Assembly: GCA_030674185.1 (NCBI GenBank)
Contig: CM060306.1
Location: 716,501-780,500, forward strand
Direction: 5' to 3'
Origin: Monoplex corrugatus
Lineage: Eukaryota > Mollusca > Gastropoda > Littorinimorpha > Ranellidae
Length of the DNA: 64,000 nt
The translations under genes were made by a program, and so were the position numbers. Positions 60,930 through 64,000 of this stretch are shown here, piece by piece. The notes under the pieces are model-generated. The model saw nothing but the letters and a program-made list of their open reading frames with translations. It was not told the DNA's origin and ran no database searches. Within the stretch, counting starts at the first letter, position 1, and each line of letters begins with the position of its first letter.

Positions 60930-61450
60930 GACACACTTACATTATACACACAGTTATACATTCACCCCATTACACATTTTACATACACACACACAGGATC
61001 ACTTACCTGACACTCTTTACATACACACAGTATCATACACCCCATGTACACCTTTACACTACACAGACACACCCCATGTACACACTTTACATACACACAG
61101 GTATCATAACACCCAAACTGTACACTCTTATATACACACAGTATCATCACCACCATGTACACTCTTACATACACACAGGTATCATCACCCCCATGTACAC
61201 TTTTACATACACATAGGTATCATCACCCCCATGTACACTCTTATATACATACACACAGGTATCATCACCCCCATGTACACTCTTTACATACACACTAGGT
61301 ATTCATCACCCCATGTACACTCTTATACAATACACACAGGTATCATCACCCCATGTACACACTTTAATACACACAGGTATCATCACCCCCATGTACACAC
61401 TTCATCACATACACACAGGTATCATCACCCCATGTACACTCTTTACAGAC
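60930..61450. repeat. ~38-bp minisatellite, noisy
   Basis: About 13 copies of caggtatcatcacccccatg followed by tacactctttacatacacac, with many single-base losses. Confidence 0.92.
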
Positions 61451-61464
61451 ACAAGACACAGACA

Positions 61465-61665
61465 CACATGTCACACACTACTGTCACATGACACAGACAC
61501 ATCACAGACACACTCACAGACACACTGTACAGACACACTGTCACAGCACACATGTCACAGACACACATGTCACAGACACACTGTACGACACAGCACAGTC
61601 ACAGACACACTGTCATGACACACTGTCACAGACACACTGTACAGACACAGACACACTGTCACACC
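61465..61665. repeat. ~20-bp repeat, CAGACACACTGTCA core
   Basis: Irregular copies of cacagacacactgtcaca with lost bases. The following 61666-61735 is unique. Confidence 0.9.
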
Positions 61666-61735
61666 CAACCAATGCTTACCTTGGTCAGTTGCATCTAGAA
61701 CTGATTTCTGCAAATACCATCTCTGTAAATACACT

Positions 61736-64000
61736 GTAAACCGCATGCACTGTTAAAGCTGATGTAAACACTGTAAAGTCCACACACATACTGTAAAGTA
61801 CACATCAACCAACACTGTAAATGTCACATACAAACCAACACTGTAAGTCACACTTACAAACACACGTAAGTCCACATACACATGTACACAGTCCATACAC
61901 CAACACTGTAAGTCCATACACACACTGTAATCCATCAAACACTGTAAGTCCAACACACACAACACTGTAAATCCATACAACCAGTACATGTCATACATAC
62001 ACTGTATAAGTCCATACTACCAACACTGTAATAGTCCATACAACACTGTAAAGTACCATACAAACCAACACTGTTAAAGTCCACATACAACCTGTAAAGT
62101 CCATAACAACCAACACTGTAAAGTCCACTACAACACAACACTGTAAAGTCCATACAAACACTGTAAAGTCCATACAAACCACACACTGTAAAGTCCATAC
62201 AAACACTGTAAAGTCCATACAACACACTGTAAAGTCCATACAACAACACTGTAAAGTCACACAAACACTGTATAAGTCCATACAAACCAACACTGCAAAG
62301 TCCACACAAACACTGTAAAGTCCATACAAACACACTGTAAGTCCAACAAACAACACACTGTAAAGTCCATATACAAACACTGTAAAGTCCATACAAACCA
62401 ACACTGTAAAGTCCATACAAACAACACTGTAAAGTCCATACAAAACACTGTAAAGTCCACACAAACCAACACTGTAAAGTCCATACAAACACTGTAAAGT
62501 CCATACAAACCAACACTGTAAAGTCCATACAAAACACTGTAAAGTCCATACAAACCAACACTGTAAAGTCCATACAAACCAACACTGTAAGTCCATACAA
62601 ACACTGTAAGTCCATACAACCAACACTGTAAAGTCCATACAAACCAACACTGTAAAGTCCATACAACCAACACTGTAAAGTCCATACAAACCAACACTGT
62701 AAAGTCCATACAAACCAACACTGTAAAGTCCATACAAACACTGTAAAGTCCATACAAACCAACACTGTAAAGTCCATACAAACCAACACTGTAAAGTCCA
62801 CACAAACACTGTAAAGTCCATACAAACCAACACTGCAAAGTCCACAAACACTGTAAAGTCCATACAACCAACACTGAAACCACACAAACCATACACTGTA
62901 AAGTCCATACAAACACTGTAAAGTCCATACAAACCAACACTGTAAGTCCATACAAACACACTGTAAGTCCATACAAACACTGTAAAGTCCACACAAACCA
63001 ACACTGTAAAGTCCATACAAACACTGTAAAGTCCATACAAACCAACACTGTAAAGTCCATACAAACACTGTAAAGTCCATACAAACCAACACTGTAAAGT
63101 CCAACAAACCAACACTTAAAGTCCATACAAACACTGTAAAAGTCCATACAAACCACACTGTAAAGTCCATACAAACCAACACTGTAAAGTCCATACAAAC
63201 ACTGTAAAGTCCAACAAACCAACACTGTAAAGTCCATACAAACCAACCTGTAAAGTCCATACAACAAACACTGTAAAGTCCATACAAACCAAACTGTAAA
63301 GTCCATACAAACAACCTGTAAAGTCCATACAAACCAACACTGTAAAGTCCATACAAACCAACACTGTAAAGTCCAACAAACCAACACTGTAAAGTCCATA
63401 CAACCAACCACATGTAAAGTCCATACAAACTAACCAACACTGTAAAGTCCATACAAACACTATAAAGCCATACATCAACACACTGTAAAGTCCATACAAA
63501 CCAACACTGTAAAGTCCATACAAACCAACACTGTAAAGTCCATACAAACAACACTGTAAAGTCCATACAAACACTGTAAAGTCCATACAAATACACTGAA
63601 AGTCCATACAAACCAAACACTGTAAAGTCCACACAAACCAACACTGTAAAGTCCAACAAACCAACCACTACCATGTAAAGTCCATACAAACACTGTAAAG
63701 TCCATACAAAACACTGTAAAGTCCATACAAACACTGTAAAGTCCATACAAACCAACATGTAAAGTCCATACAACCAACACTATAAAGTCCATACAAACAA
63801 CTGTAAAGTCCATACAAACCAAACACTGTAAAGTCCATACAAAACACTGTAAAGTCCAACAAACAACACTGTAAAGTACCATACAAACACTGTAAAGTCC
63901 AACAAACTGTAAAGTCCATACAAACTGTAAAGTCCATACAAACACTGTAAAGTCCACAAACCAACACTGTAAAGTCCACCTAATCAAACCAACACTGTAA
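61736..64000. repeat. 20/24-bp minisatellite running off the window
   Basis: Roughly 100 copies of cactgtaaagtccatacaaa with or without a ccaa extension, heavily eroded by single-base losses. It reaches the right edge of the window. The minus-strand YGLYSVCMDFTV-type ORFs of up to 612 codons are artefacts of the unit. Confidence 0.95.

Noticed and set aside
61935..63987. 612-codon minus-strand ORF resembling a membrane protein (YGLYSVCMDFTVL repeats)
   Set aside because: Product of the 20/24-bp array with overlapping alternatives in other frames; no start context, domain or non-repeat sequence.

Overview
This is metazoan genomic DNA, most likely from a mollusc, possibly a caenogastropod snail. 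It has a spliced animal gene with long introns, GT-AG junctions, several non-LTR retrotransposon families, a SINE-like repeat whose start I associate with molluscan genomes (from memory, unverified), and very heavy minisatellite content. No bacterial-style gene organisation is present. By my rough tally about three quarters of the 64 kb is tandem repeat, in some 35 arrays with mostly unrelated units.

The only cellular gene I can support is the 3' end of a long-chain acyl-CoA synthetase of the ACSL1/5/6 type on the + strand. Five coding exons lie at 900-953, 10556-10645, 17526-17631, 28325-28396 and 38643-38780, with a TGA stop at 38778-38780. They encode the last ~152 residues, including the hinge motif and the C-terminal lysine motif. 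All introns are phase 0 and each is 7-11 kb, filled mainly with its own minisatellite family. Exon 3 carries one extra G in a six-G run, which breaks the frame. The rest of the gene lies upstream of the window.

Mobile elements: (a) an intact endonuclease/reverse-transcriptase retrotransposon at 2428-6173 with a 1084-residue ORF and an 11-bp target-site duplication, inserted into a minisatellite in the first ACSL intron; (b) a fragment of a related-style LINE at the left edge, minus strand; (c) a decayed LINE at about 25.1-27.3 kb interrupted by a SINE-like repeat; (d) an L2/CR1-like LINE on the minus strand at about 53.3-58.7 kb, broken into pieces by four minisatellites that appear to be amplified from its own coding sequence; (e) a ~185-bp piggyBac-like palindromic MITE at 52076-52260 flanked by TTAA.

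Layout: 0.3-10.5 kb, G/T-rich arrays plus LINE (a); 10.8-17.4 kb, a 37/41-bp array; 18.0-24.8 kb, 44-bp and 46-bp arrays; 24.8-28.1 kb, LINE (c) and small arrays; 28.6-37.8 kb, a 43/44-bp array with a 197-T homopolymer; 38.6-38.8 kb, the last coding exon; 38.8-50 kb, a possible 3' UTR or downstream DNA with arrays, including a degenerate second copy of the end of the coding sequence; 50.6-64 kb, A/C-rich arrays, the MITE and LINE (d). Several G/T-rich arrays show irregular single-base losses that look like uncorrected long-read error, so frames inside them mean little. Long ORFs inside arrays are not genes.
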